Source: Paenibacillus tepidiphilus
GTDB taxonomy: Bacteria > Bacillota > Bacilli > Paenibacillales > Paenibacillaceae
Assembly (NCBI RefSeq): GCF_008635795.1
Contig: NZ_VWRQ01000027.1
Location: forward strand, 1 to 64,000
Length of the DNA: 64,000 nt
Reading direction: 5' to 3'
Below are positions 17,887-27,121 of the stretch, piece after piece; within the stretch, counting starts at the first letter, position 1, and every line of letters starts with the position of its first letter. Below the pieces are notes generated by a model. The model saw only the letters and a program-made list of their open reading frames with translations, did no database searches and was not told where the DNA came from. A program made the position numbers and the translations under genes.

Positions 17887-18020
17887 GATGAACCCTCCTG
17901 AATTGGAATCGATATCTATTGCAAAGGCTGGCTCCCTTACTGCCATTGTACTACAGGAATACCGGCAGGAGGGAGACCTTAGCCTGGTGCAACCATAAAG
18001 TGGTTATGAATGGTGCAGGA

Positions 18021-18905
18021 TCAGCCTTTGACCGATCCGACGATAATGCCTTTGACGAAGAAGCGCTGGAGGAACGGATAGAGAATCGCGATCGGCAGAA
18101 CAGTCAAGCAGGTCATAGCCATCTTGGCAGTCTCCAGCGGCGGTGCGATGATGGCGCCACCCACCTGTGCGGCATTGCCCGAAGCAAGGAACTGGATGTT
18201 CGCCATCATGTTGTACATTAAATACTGTATCGTATAGAGCTCCTGATCGGAGACCAGCATCAGCGGCAGATAGAAGTCATTCCAGAACTGCAGCGCGTAG
18301 AACAGGGAGATGGTGACCAGTCCCACCCGGCCGAGCGGAATCATAATGCTGAAAAAGATGCGCATATGTCCGGCACCGTCGATCTCCGCCGACTCCACAA
18401 TTTCATGCGGGATACTGCGGAAATAGTTGGTCATCAGGAACATCAGGAACACACTCAGCAGATAAGGGACGAACAGGCCGATCAGCTTGTCATCGAGATG
18501 ATAGTATTTGGTGCTGAGCAGATACCAGGGCAGCGTACCACCGCTGAACAGCATCGTGAAATAAGCGAAGAAGGCCAGCACATTCTTGAAGCGGAAGCTT
18601 TTGACGGAAACGACATAGGCATAAGCGGTGGTCACCAGGACTGCGGAGGCCGTACCGAGCACGGTTACGAGCACCGACATGGAATACGCCCGGAGGATTT
18701 GCTCCGCCTTCGAGCCGAACAGGAACTGGTACGTCTCCAGCGTGAAGCCGCGCGGCCAGAAGGAGTAGCCTTCCGCCGCAATCCGTGATTCCGTGGACAG
18801 CGAGCCGGAGACCGCCAGCACGAACGGGACCAGACAAACGACGGAGAATACGGCGATACAGACGTAGAAGAAAATGAGTAATCCTTTGTTTTCGGTAGTT
18901 TGCAT
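18021..18905 (-). CDS. sugar ABC transporter permease, LplC/YtcP type
   Basis: The 294-residue protein has six helices and the EAA-type loop VESAEIDGAGHMRIFFSIMIPLGRV, and ends in GIIVGSVKG. B. subtilis YtcP and LplC have the same plan. TAGGAGAC precedes the ATG. The gap to the preceding permease gene is 12 bp; the gap to the receptor gene is about 134 bp. It forms the importer pore with the gene at 18918. Confidence 0.92.
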   Translation of the reverse strand: MQTTENKGLLIFFYVCIAVFSVVCLVPFVLAVSGSLSTESRIAAEGYSFWPRGFTLETYQFLFGSKAEQILRAYSMSVLVTVLGTASAVLVTTAYAYVVSVKSFRFKNVLAFFAYFTMLFSGGTLPWYLLSTKYYHLDDKLIGLFVPYLLSVFLMFLMTNYFRSIPHEIVESAEIDGAGHMRIFFSIMIPLGRVGLVTISLFYALQFWNDFYLPLMLVSDQELYTIQYLMYNMMANIQFLASGNAAQVGGAIIAPPLETAKMAMTCLTVLPIAILYPFLQRFFVKGIIVGSVKG

Positions 18906-18917
18906 GCTTTTCGTCTC

Positions 18918-19898
18918 CTAAAATAGTTTGCTGTCTTTGTCATACCAGCCGGCCAGCTTGTTGGCGACCAGCACCAGAATGAAGCCAAAGACGGATTGGT
19001 AGAGCGTAATGGCGGATGCGAAGCCGAATTCACCGGACCGTATGGCTGTACGGTAGACATACACATCGATGATGTCGGTTGTCGGCAGCAGCAGCGGGTT
19101 GAGGAAGGTGACGCCCATAACCATACTGAGATCGCCCTTGAGCATTCCCCCGATATTGAGCAGCGACATCAGAATAATGGAAGGAATGAGCATCGGCACC
19201 GTAATCTTGGTTATGATCTGCCACCGGGAGGCGCCGTCGATCCGCGCTGCTTCATAGAAGGAGGTATCAATCCCCTGCAGCACGGAATAGTAGATGATGG
19301 CGCCGTAGCCCGCGCTTTTCCAGATATTCGCCAGCACCATTACAATGACGAACAGCCACGGGCTGGAATACCAGTCGACCTGGCCAAGGCCAAGCGCGGA
19401 GAACATCTGGTTCATGATCCCTTTGTCATAGTCAAGCAGGGAGAAGAGGATGGCGCCGATAATGATCCAGGAAATGAAATACGGGAAGAACATGACGCTT
19501 TGCGTGATTTTGACGAACCACTTGCTGCGAAGCTCGTTCAGAATAATGGCGATAGCTACGGAGAAAAAAGTCCCGGTCGCCATATACAGCACATTGAGCA
19601 TGACCGTATTTCGCGTCGCCCGCATCGCGTCCTCCATACTGGAGAAGAAAAATTCGAAGTTGGATAATCCCGCCCAGGGACTGCCGAAGATCCCGTCGTT
19701 AAAATTGTAATTCTTGAAGACGAGGATCAGGCCGCTCATCGGCAGATAAGCAAACAAGATCAGAATAATGATTCCAGGCAAGGCGAGCAGGTACAGGGAT
19801 CCGTCCTTCTTTAGGGATTTTCCGATGCGGCCTGTCTTGGACACCCGCGTCTTCACGATCTGCCCGCCCGGCTTCACCGGCGTAGCCTCTTGCATCAT
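18918..19898 (-). CDS. sugar ABC transporter permease, LplB/YteP type
   Basis: The 326-residue protein has a long charged N-terminus (about 30 residues) then six helices beginning LYLLALPGIIILILFAYLPMSG. Its EAA loop is EAARIDGASRWQIITKITVPML, and SPWAGLSNFEFFFSS is typical of the LplB/YteP group. It starts at ATG 19898 after AAAGGAGTGG and is the first gene of the operon permease-permease-receptor-esterase. A CcpA-type cre site stands about 110 bp upstream. YteP with YtcP/YtcQ imports rhamnogalacturonan fragments in B. subtilis, which fits the enzymes to the right. Confidence 0.9.
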   Translation of the reverse strand: MMQEATPVKPGGQIVKTRVSKTGRIGKSLKKDGSLYLLALPGIIILILFAYLPMSGLILVFKNYNFNDGIFGSPWAGLSNFEFFFSSMEDAMRATRNTVMLNVLYMATGTFFSVAIAIILNELRSKWFVKITQSVMFFPYFISWIIIGAILFSLLDYDKGIMNQMFSALGLGQVDWYSSPWLFVIVMVLANIWKSAGYGAIIYYSVLQGIDTSFYEAARIDGASRWQIITKITVPMLIPSIILMSLLNIGGMLKGDLSMVMGVTFLNPLLLPTTDIIDVYVYRTAIRSGEFGFASAITLYQSVFGFILVLVANKLAGWYDKDSKLF

Positions 19899-20005
19899 TG
19901 ATGGTCCACTCCTTTAATGTTAGCGTGTTCATTTGTGTGTGCCCCCTCGAACCGAGCGAATCCGGGGAACCGCCTCTACATGCCACAGCATACTGCCGCA
20001 AAGCG

Positions 20006-20019
20006 TGAAAACGCTACCA
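20006..20019. promoter_or_regulatory. cre-like site (catabolite repression, CcpA)
   Basis: TGAAAACGCTACCA fits the cre consensus TGWNANCGNTNNCA at every fixed position. It lies about 107 bp upstream of the first permease gene of the minus-strand importer operon, where CcpA could block transcription when preferred sugars are present. Confidence 0.5.
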
Positions 20020-20149
20020 AAATAAACGGGAAAAGTTTAAAAAAACCGTAAAACCGGAGCTTAAAAAAACGTAAAAGACATCATTTTTCTGCGCTGAGTG
20101 CTGATAATACGGGGGTTCGGTTACAGGAGGGGGTGCTGAGGGAGGGGCA

Positions 20150-20310
20150 GAGTAATGGAGTTGATGGTTAGCTCGGGCGGGTAGGGTGGAGCGGTTAACG
20201 AAAGCAGACATGGTTGCTTGGAACAGGTGGATTAATGGAGTGAGACGCTTAGCGCGGGCGGGCGTGTGGGGGGAGGCGGAACGGTTGGCGGGGTGGAGTA
20301 ATGGAGTGGG
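20150..20310. repeat. GC-rich imperfect direct repeats
   Basis: The segment GAGTAATGGAGT recurs as GATTAATGGAGT and GAGTAATGGAGT near 20150, 20230 and 20296. Each of the first two is followed by a G-rich stretch (CGGGCGGG...GGCGGTT/GGAACGGTT-like). Spacing is about 80 and 66 bp. Copies are diverged; function unknown. Confidence 0.5.
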
Positions 20311-20356
20311 GCTGCTGGAAGAGACTAATTAATCTGCCGAGTGGAGCTTCAGTCAA

Positions 20357-20396
20357 GTCCCGTGAAGCCCAGTGAAGTCCCGTGAAGCCCAGTGAA
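20357..20396. repeat. 20-bp direct repeat, two copies
   Basis: AGTCCCGTGAAGCCCAGTGA occurs twice back to back near 20356-20395, followed by a third partial relative (AGTTTAGTGGAACCCAG). Confidence 0.75.
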
Positions 20397-20424
20397 GTTT
20401 AGTGGAACCCAGAGAACTCCTCAC

Positions 20425-20543
20425 AGCTCCCACCAAACGTTGAGCATGGCCTCCCCGTTAGCAGTCGAAGCTCCCACCAAACATTGAGCAAAGGCCTCCC
20501 CGTTAGCAGTCGAAGCTCCCACCAAACGTTGAGCAAAGGCCCT
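20425..20543. repeat. 44-45-bp direct repeat, three copies
   Basis: Units begin with AGCTCCCACCAAACGTTGAG at 20425, 20469 and 20514 and include CCTCCCCGTTAGCAGTCGA; the third copy is cut short. Copies are almost identical, so the array is recent. The one-base difference in spacing (44 then 45) argues against a coding repeat. Confidence 0.85.
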
Positions 20544-20632
20544 CTCCAGTGGAGGAGTGCACCAATTGCACTCACCAAGCAGCGAACCCGCGGTCTATCA
20601 TGCATTTTCCATCCAAAAAAGACAAACACAAA

Positions 20633-20673
20633 CAGGGATACTCCACCGCATGGCGCGGCGCTAAGTATCCCTG
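20633..20673 (-). terminator. terminator of the membrane-bound AraC regulator gene
   Basis: CAGGGATACT pairs with AGTATCCCTG across a 21-nt loop. On the minus strand the stem is followed by a T-rich run (TTTGTGTTTGTCTTTTTT). It begins 25 bp after the stop at 20698. Confidence 0.75.
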
Positions 20674-20697
20674 AAGCTTCATTGATATTTCAGACAA

Positions 20698-22917
20698 CTA
20701 TTCCTGCTGCTGCAAAATATGGTTCATCCGCCACTTGGACGGCGTAACGCCGTAGCGCTTCTTGAACTGGGTGGTGAAGTAGGTGCTGCTGTTATAGCCC
20801 ACCTGCTCGGCAATTTCGCGGATGTCCAGCGACAGGTCGCCCACGAGCAGCTTCTGCGCCTGCTCCAGCCGCTGCAGATTGACCAGGTCGGGGAAGCTGC
20901 TGCCGGTCTCGTCGGCGATCAGGCGGCTCAGATAGGCCGGGCTGATCGCCAGCTTCTCGGCCAAGGCATTCAGAGACAGCTTCGGATCATTGTAATGCTG
21001 GCTGATATATTGAACGGCTTCCCCGGCCAGGCTGCGGGTCTGCAGCGTGTCCATATGCACCAGCCGTTCGCGGGCTGAATAACAGCAGTCCTCCAGCCAG
21101 CCGCGCAGTTCATTGTAGCTCTCCATCCGCCAGATTTGCTGGTAACAATCTACGAAGCCGGAATCGCGGGTGTCCGCTTTCACCTCTGCGGTCCGGCCCA
21201 GTTCAAAGGCCAGCTTCGCCAGCAGCACGGTAGCGGATTCCGCACGGTAGCTGCAGGCGACCGCGAGCAGCCGTTCTACCGCCTGCCGGATATGGTCGCT
21301 CTGATCCTGCTGCCTTACCGCCTGCAGCACCGGTTCCATGGTGCTGCCCTGTACCGGGCTGCTGTTGAGGTGAATGATATCGTCGGCAAAGATCACGGAG
21401 CGATGCTCATGGAACTTTACATAACGCTGGCATTCGGAAGCTTCATCGTATTTCTGCTTGAGCAGCGCAGCATCGTCCGTCAGCCCGCTGATGCCCAGGG
21501 CATAGTGCAGCCCGGAGGCGGCGGAGGCAAGCTCAAGCTGATCCCACCGGCTGCGGAACAGCGCGTAATCGTCGAAGCAGCCAGGCTGCAGCTCGCTGAC
21601 AATGAGCACTGCCGCATGCTGATGCGGCCGGAACGTGCGGATATCCGCCCATTCCGCGAAGCCAAGATGCAGGCTCTCCAGGAATGCCTCGCAGGCTGTA
21701 CTCAAATCACCGGCTTCGCCCCGGGCATGCATGGACAGCACGCAGACACAGTAGGAGCCGCCCGCTACATTCAGATGGACAGGCTCGCCGCTCTGATCGG
21801 GAATGCCGCCGGGAGCCTGCAGCCAGCGCATCAGGGCGCTGTCGTTGTTCTCCTTCCGGAGCTGTGCCAGCCGCGCCCCAATGGTCTCCAGCTCCTGGCT
21901 GACCGCGTTGTAATCGCTGCCCTTCAGCGCATTTTCGTTGCCTGACATATGTACGATGTTGCCGAAAATCCGTCCGATCGGCTGATAAATCCGCCGGGAG
22001 ATCAAATAAGCGGTTGCGGCAGCGGCAGCCGTCAGCCCCAGACAGAGCGCTATCATCAGGTTGCGGGCACTGGAGATGTCGCGGATGCTGTCTTTGTAGG
22101 GAGTCTCCGAGACGAACCACAAGTCGTCCCTGGCGGAATGCACATAGGTGATGAGCTGCGGTTCACCGCTCCCTTGGGAGATGAAGGAGCCCTGCATCTC
22201 ACCCGAGGCCACAATCTGCTCCATCATATCCGTCTCTACCGCACCGCCGCCCGGACTGTGCATCAGCACCGCTCCATCCTCGCCAAGTACCTTATAACGT
22301 GTGGATTCGCTGTCTTCCTGCGAGAAGAGATTATTTTGCAGCTTGGACAGGTTGACGGTAATCGCCACCGCCCCGTAATAAGCACTGTCCTCAAAAGCGC
22401 GGTCATTATAGAACACAGTCATTAATGTAACAGGACTGCCGTTATTCGTGGTGGCCTGCCAGAGGAACGGAGATTCCACAATGCGGCTATCCTGGACCCG
22501 CAGGGACAGCTCTTCCTTGGAAGCAGGACTCAGCGGCATATTTTCGAACATGGCTACGGGCTTGTCGATGCCGAAGATATATGCGTTCTCCAGATAGGGA
22601 TTGACCACCAGCGCGCCGCGGATCTGGCTAAGGGCACTGTACAGCTGGTCGCTCCAGCCGGTATCCCCGCTCATCATCAGTGCATTGATATTGGGGTTGG
22701 CGTAGAAGTCCATGGTGTAGTTCTGGACAATATCTTTATAATTCATAAAAACGGTTTCAGTATTGAGCAGCACGCTCTGATTGGCTTTATTAACATTATT
22801 AATCGTAATATTCCGGTACCAGAAAAAGATCGCAACGGCCAGCACCAGTATGCTGCACACTGCAATCATGGTCAAACTCAGAAAAAAGCGGGTGTACAGC
22901 TTCTTGTTCTTTCTCAT
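20698..22917 (-). CDS. transmembrane AraC-family regulator, YesS/RhgR type
   Basis: The 739-residue protein joins an extracellular sensor and a DNA-binding domain in one chain. It has a first helix at about 11-32, a Cache-like extracellular domain (about 35-295) and a second helix (about 298-318). A cytoplasmic region follows, then a C-terminal AraC double HTH (about 635-735) with LAEKLAISPAYLSRLIADETG and IAEQVGYNSSTYFTTQFKKRYG. B. subtilis RhgR (YesS) has this plan and activates rhamnogalacturonan genes. It is divergent from the GH43-GH28 genes (211-bp gap) and upstream, on its own strand, of the importer operon, so it probably controls both. AAGGGGCGATC precedes the ATG. Confidence 0.9.
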   Translation of the reverse strand: MRKNKKLYTRFFLSLTMIAVCSILVLAVAIFFWYRNITINNVNKANQSVLLNTETVFMNYKDIVQNYTMDFYANPNINALMMSGDTGWSDQLYSALSQIRGALVVNPYLENAYIFGIDKPVAMFENMPLSPASKEELSLRVQDSRIVESPFLWQATTNNGSPVTLMTVFYNDRAFEDSAYYGAVAITVNLSKLQNNLFSQEDSESTRYKVLGEDGAVLMHSPGGGAVETDMMEQIVASGEMQGSFISQGSGEPQLITYVHSARDDLWFVSETPYKDSIRDISSARNLMIALCLGLTAAAAATAYLISRRIYQPIGRIFGNIVHMSGNENALKGSDYNAVSQELETIGARLAQLRKENNDSALMRWLQAPGGIPDQSGEPVHLNVAGGSYCVCVLSMHARGEAGDLSTACEAFLESLHLGFAEWADIRTFRPHQHAAVLIVSELQPGCFDDYALFRSRWDQLELASAASGLHYALGISGLTDDAALLKQKYDEASECQRYVKFHEHRSVIFADDIIHLNSSPVQGSTMEPVLQAVRQQDQSDHIRQAVERLLAVACSYRAESATVLLAKLAFELGRTAEVKADTRDSGFVDCYQQIWRMESYNELRGWLEDCCYSARERLVHMDTLQTRSLAGEAVQYISQHYNDPKLSLNALAEKLAISPAYLSRLIADETGSSFPDLVNLQRLEQAQKLLVGDLSLDIREIAEQVGYNSSTYFTTQFKKRYGVTPSKWRMNHILQQQE

Positions 22918-23069
22918 GGTGATCGCCCCTTCACAACAATCCTACTACACCTATTCTAGAGCGGCAAGGTAAACACTGACAAGCACCTAAATTACGCCAA
23001 TAGAGCATGAAAGTATAAAAAACAATAAATCGAACATGAAAAATACAAGAAAGTTACATTTGTACGAAC

Positions 23070-23075
23070 TATAAT
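23070..23075 (+). promoter_or_regulatory. -10 element of the GH43-GH28 operon
   Basis: A perfect TATAAT lies 54 bp upstream of the GH43 TTG start in the divergent intergenic region. No -35 hexamer is found at 16-18 bp, which suits dependence on an activator such as the adjacent AraC-type regulator. Confidence 0.45.
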
Positions 23076-23128
23076 TGGTGGTGCTTACATATCAGCCGCG
23101 TCATTCGCGCCCAAGGAGGCTACACATT

Positions 23129-24694
23129 TTGAGAACATTCCGCAATCCCATTCTGCCCGGCTTCTACCCCGATCCGTCCGCGATCCGCGTCGGTGAAGAT
23201 TACTATTTGGTCACTTCGAGCTTTGAATTCTTCCCCGGTGTACCGATCTTCCACAGTAAAGATCTGGTGAACTGGCGCCAGCTGGGCCATATCCTGGACC
23301 GGCCATTCCAGCTTAATCTCGATGGAACACTTCCTTCCATGGGTATCTGGGCCCCGACGCTCCGTTACCATGACGGCGTATTCTATATGATTACTACCTT
23401 TGTCGACAACAACAAAGACACGCATAATTTCTATGTAACAGCAACCGATCCGGCCGGAGAATGGTCCGACCCGGTCTGGCTGGAGGATGCGCCGGGCATC
23501 GACCCTTCGCTCTTCTTCGATGAAGACGGCAAGGTCTATTACACCGGGAACCGCGTTCCTCCGGAAGGCCAGGATTATCCGAAGCATATGGATATCTGGC
23601 TGCAGGAAATCGACCTGCAGTCAGGCAAGCTGGTCGGCGAGAAGCTCAGCATCTGGCAGGGCGCCCTCAAGGTGGGCCATGCCCAGGAAGGGCCGCATGT
23701 CTATAAGATCGGCGACTGGTATTATGTACTGATTGCCGAGGGCGGCACCGGCCATACGCATGCGATTACCATCGCCCGCAGCAGAAACGTAGCCGGACCC
23801 TACGAGGGCCATAAATCGAATCCGATTCTGACCCACCGCCATCTGGGCCGGGACTACCCGATTGTGAACGTAGGCCACGGGGAACTGGTGGAGACCCAGC
23901 ATGGTGACTGGTGGATGTTCTGCCTTGCTTCACGGACCAGAGGCGGCTATTACCGCAACCTCGGCCGCGAGACCTTCCTTACGCCTGTGAAGTGGGAGAA
24001 TGAATGGCCGGTGGTCAATCCGGGCAAAGGTGTGCTTGAGTTCGAGTCGCCCGCTCCCGACCTGCCGGAGACAACCTGGCTGCAGCTGCCTGCCCGCGAT
24101 GAGTTCGACGGCCCGGCATTATCGCTGGCCTGGAACTTCCTGCGGACGCCGCGCAGTGAATTCTGGAGCCTGAGCGAGCAGCCGGGAAGCCTGCGGCTGC
24201 ACCTGAGACCGGAGCGGCTGACCGATATCGCCAATCCTTCGCTGGTCGCAAGGCGCCAGCAGCATCTCAGCTTCCGCGCGGCGGCCGATATGGTCTTCAC
24301 ACCTGCCGGCGATGGCGAAGTGGCCGGCGTCGTCCTGTTCCAGAATGCGGACAATCATTTCCGCCTGGAGCTTGGGCTGCTGGAAGGCGAGTCCACATTG
24401 TCGCTGTCGATCCGCAGCCGCGGCGATGAGCAGGTGCTTGCGGCCATCCCATGGACGAAAGGCCATATTCAGTTCAAGGTCGAAGCCCAGGGACAGGAGT
24501 ACAGCTTCTACTACAGGGAGAATGAAAGCAGCAAATGGACGGGGCTGTACGCAAATGCCGACGGCCGTGTACTCAGTACCGATCTGGCCGGCGGGTTCAC
24601 CGGAGCTTACATCGGTCTGTATGCCAGCTCGCAGGGCGCAGACAGCGGCAATCATGCCGACTTCGACTGGTTCAGCTATGAAGGACTGGAATAG
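23129..24694 (+). CDS. GH43 beta-xylosidase/alpha-L-arabinofuranosidase
   Basis: The start is TTG 23129, 9 bp after AAGGAGG; the in-frame codon at 23075 has no ribosome site. The five-bladed propeller begins with RNPILPGFYPDPSAIRVGEDYYLVTSS. It supplies the three acidic residues of the family: Asp in YPDPS (base), Asp in APGIDPSLF (pKa modulator) and Glu in QEGPHVYK (acid). The C-terminal ~200 residues are a beta-sandwich like the xylosidase C2/XAC domain. The length (about 520) is usual. No signal peptide is seen, so it acts on imported arabino- or xylo-oligosaccharides, probably pectin side chains here. The next gene starts 14 bp later. Confidence 0.9.
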   Translation: MRTFRNPILPGFYPDPSAIRVGEDYYLVTSSFEFFPGVPIFHSKDLVNWRQLGHILDRPFQLNLDGTLPSMGIWAPTLRYHDGVFYMITTFVDNNKDTHNFYVTATDPAGEWSDPVWLEDAPGIDPSLFFDEDGKVYYTGNRVPPEGQDYPKHMDIWLQEIDLQSGKLVGEKLSIWQGALKVGHAQEGPHVYKIGDWYYVLIAEGGTGHTHAITIARSRNVAGPYEGHKSNPILTHRHLGRDYPIVNVGHGELVETQHGDWWMFCLASRTRGGYYRNLGRETFLTPVKWENEWPVVNPGKGVLEFESPAPDLPETTWLQLPARDEFDGPALSLAWNFLRTPRSEFWSLSEQPGSLRLHLRPERLTDIANPSLVARRQQHLSFRAAADMVFTPAGDGEVAGVVLFQNADNHFRLELGLLEGESTLSLSIRSRGDEQVLAAIPWTKGHIQFKVEAQGQEYSFYYRENESSKWTGLYANADGRVLSTDLAGGFTGAYIGLYASSQGADSGNHADFDWFSYEGLE

Positions 24695-24708
24695 GAGGAG
24701 CTGAAGGA

Positions 24709-26163
24709 ATGGACACAAATCTGCAAACCGATAAGTATCCGGTGCCCGAACTGCCGCAGATTCCCGGACTCACGGTGAACGTGACGGATTACGGCGCATC
24801 CGGAGACGGAATGTCGCTATGCACAGCGGCCATTCAAGCGGCAATTGATGCCTGTGCCGGGGACGGCGGCGGCAGAGTGGTTATTCCGGCGGGCATTTGG
24901 AGCACCGGGCCGCTCACACTGCGCAGCCGGATCAACCTGCATCTGGAACGCGGAGCGCTGGTGCAATTCGACCCGGATTACCGGCTCTACCCGCTGGTTA
25001 CTTCCCATTATGAGGGCAACTCCGGCTGGCGCTGCCAGGCGCCGCTGGACGGGGACCGGCTGAGTGATGTGGCGATTACCGGCGAGGGAATCTTCGACGG
25101 CGGCGGTGAGGGGTGGCGACCGGTCAAGCGCTTCAAAATGACCGCGCAGCAGTGGAGAGCGCTGACGGATTCCGGCGGCGCGCTGGATGAGCCCGGCGAG
25201 ATCTGGTGGCCGAGCCGTGAAGCGCTGGAGGGTGAGGCAGTCTGCAAAGCACTGCGCGCCAAGGGGGAGATCTCGGCGGAGGCCTATCTGCCGGCCCGGG
25301 CGTACCTCCGCCCGGCGCTGCTCAGCCTGCGGCACTGTGTCCGTGTGCTGCTGGAAGGGCCGACCTTCCAGAACTCGCCGGCATGGTGTCTGCACCCGCT
25401 CGGCTGTGAGGAGGTTACGATCCGCAAGGTTCAGGTCCGCAACCCCTGGTATTCACAGAACGGGGACGGGCTGGATCTGGAATCCTGCACGAACGCGCTG
25501 GTCGAATTCAGTACCTTTGATGTCGGCGACGACGCAATCTGTCTGAAATCGGGCAAGGATGAGGAAGGCCGGAGAATGGGGCTGCCGTGCCAGTATATTA
25601 CGGTCCGGCATTGCACAGTGTATCACGGCCATGGCGGCGTAGTCATCGGCAGTGAAATGTCCGGCGGCGTCCGTGCCGTGCGGGTCAGCGATTGCGTGTT
25701 CAACGGCACGGATATCGGCCTGCGCTTCAAGAGCACGCGCGGCCGGGGAGGCGTGGTGGAGGATATTGTGATGGAGAACATCCTGATGAAGGATATTGTC
25801 CATGAAGGGGTATCCTTCCACCTGTTCTATGCAGGCGTGGAAGGCTCGGAAGGAAATGATGACGAGGTGTATCCGGTAACGGAGGAGACGCCGTGCTTCC
25901 GGGACATTACCCTGAAGAATATCGTCTGCAGCGGAGCCGCAACGGCACTGCTCGTCAACGGGCTGCCGGAAATGCCGCTGGCGAATCTGACCGTTGACGG
26001 GCTCCGTGCTGCGGCCCGCCGCGGAATTATTCTGCGGCATGCCGATGGCATCCTGCTGAACGATGTTGAGCTTCAAGCACAGGCGATGCCGCCGGTAGAG
26101 ACCCGTCACTGCCGCAACGTCACGATTACGAACTCGGGAGCGCTGGCGGCTTCCGGGCAATAA
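24709..26163 (+). CDS. GH28 polygalacturonase-type exo-hydrolase
   Basis: The 484-residue right-handed beta-helix protein carries all four GH28 signatures: QNGDGLDLES, VGDDAICLKSG (catalytic Asp pair), YHGHGGVVIGSE (catalytic-site His) and LRFKSTRGRGG. Start ATG follows GGAGGAGCTGAAGG. No signal peptide is visible, which points to an intracellular exo-enzyme or rhamnogalacturonyl hydrolase (YteQ-like) cutting imported oligogalacturonides, not a secreted depolymerase. It ends 10 bp before the convergent AraC gene. Confidence 0.92.
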   Translation: MDTNLQTDKYPVPELPQIPGLTVNVTDYGASGDGMSLCTAAIQAAIDACAGDGGGRVVIPAGIWSTGPLTLRSRINLHLERGALVQFDPDYRLYPLVTSHYEGNSGWRCQAPLDGDRLSDVAITGEGIFDGGGEGWRPVKRFKMTAQQWRALTDSGGALDEPGEIWWPSREALEGEAVCKALRAKGEISAEAYLPARAYLRPALLSLRHCVRVLLEGPTFQNSPAWCLHPLGCEEVTIRKVQVRNPWYSQNGDGLDLESCTNALVEFSTFDVGDDAICLKSGKDEEGRRMGLPCQYITVRHCTVYHGHGGVVIGSEMSGGVRAVRVSDCVFNGTDIGLRFKSTRGRGGVVEDIVMENILMKDIVHEGVSFHLFYAGVEGSEGNDDEVYPVTEETPCFRDITLKNIVCSGAATALLVNGLPEMPLANLTVDGLRAAARRGIILRHADGILLNDVELQAQAMPPVETRHCRNVTITNSGALAASGQ

Positions 26164-26173
26164 ACCGCCCGGT

Positions 26174-27043
26174 TCATTCCTCCGCCCGGGCCGGAGGCAG
26201 GGATTTCGCCTGCTTCCGGTACTGGAGCGGAGTAATGCCGGTTGCTTTCTTGAAGGTCTTGTTGAAATGCGAAAGATGCTCGAAGCCGACGGCGGAAGCG
26301 ATCTCCTGAATCTTCGCCGCCGAGCCGGCCAGCAGGCGTTCCGCCTCTCTGACCCGGATATGGACGATATATTCACGGAAGTGGAAGCCGGTCAGCCGGT
26401 GGAACACGCGGCTCAGGTAAGACGGGCTGATGAAGAAATGGCCGGCCGTCTCTTCCAGCGTCAAGCCTTCACGGTAATGCTCGCGGATGTAGGTGGCTAC
26501 ATCCGTCACCAGATGATGCAGCGGATGCTTCGGTGCTCCGCCTTGCTGCAGGCCCTCCGAGCGCTGCAGGAGGATCATCAGCTCGGTGAAGAGGGCAACG
26601 GTGCAGGCCTCGTGATAAGGTCTGGCGGCGCGGCATTCCTCCAGCATGCGGCTTAACAGCTGCTGCGCTTCATCTTGCTCGCGCAGCGTCAGCCGGAACA
26701 AGCGGTAGCCGCGCCGGTGGAACCAGAGCGGTTCATCCCGCAGCGGCGGCGGCAGGAGCAGCGGATCATAGTTAATGAGAATCCGCTCGAACTCGGCGAT
26801 CTCCGAGCTGGCCGTCGCATGCAGCTGCCGGGAAGGAATAAGGATCAGCTCGCCTTTGTGGACCGTCACGACGCGGTCGTCCACGAAGTAGACCCGCTCA
26901 CCTTCGCACAGGTAATACAGCTCCATCAGCTCATGGCTGTGCGGGCGCGGCATGGCGGTGATTCCCTTGCGTTTCATATGCTGGATGCTGAACCGTCCGT
27001 CCTCCAGATAATATTTGGGGTTAGGACTGCTTATGCTGGACAT
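26174..27043 (-). CDS. AraC-family regulator with N-terminal cupin domain
   Basis: The 289-residue one-component regulator has an N-terminal cupin (about 20-105; PRPHSHELMELYYLCEGE, then IPSRQLHAT) and a C-terminal AraC domain (about 185-280; HFFISPSYLSRVFHRLTG and IASAVGFEHLSHFNKTFKKATG). The cupin usually binds a small sugar. It is convergent with GH28 and divergent from the pectinesterase gene (78-bp gap), so it most likely controls the pectinesterase-to-CE12 operon and its own gene. Confidence 0.9.
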   Translation of the reverse strand: MSSISSPNPKYYLEDGRFSIQHMKRKGITAMPRPHSHELMELYYLCEGERVYFVDDRVVTVHKGELILIPSRQLHATASSEIAEFERILINYDPLLLPPPLRDEPLWFHRRGYRLFRLTLREQDEAQQLLSRMLEECRAARPYHEACTVALFTELMILLQRSEGLQQGGAPKHPLHHLVTDVATYIREHYREGLTLEETAGHFFISPSYLSRVFHRLTGFHFREYIVHIRVREAERLLAGSAAKIQEIASAVGFEHLSHFNKTFKKATGITPLQYRKQAKSLPPARAEE

Positions 27044-27121
27044 AAATTTAGTACCTCTTCTCCTAGAGACAATTGATATTATTATAGAATAAACTCAGGC
27101 AGACAGGAAAGGAGCCCATAA

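Larger units (their letters stand above)
19899..20697. other. 799-bp gene-free region upstream of the second importer
   Basis: It contains the importer leader with a cre-like site (20006-20019), three groups of short direct repeats (20150-20310, 20357-20396 and 20425-20543) and a minus-strand terminator (20633-20673). The minus-strand frame at 20399-20629 only reads through the repeats (LLNVWWELRLLTGRP repeated), whose 44/45-bp spacing does not keep frame. Confidence 0.65.
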
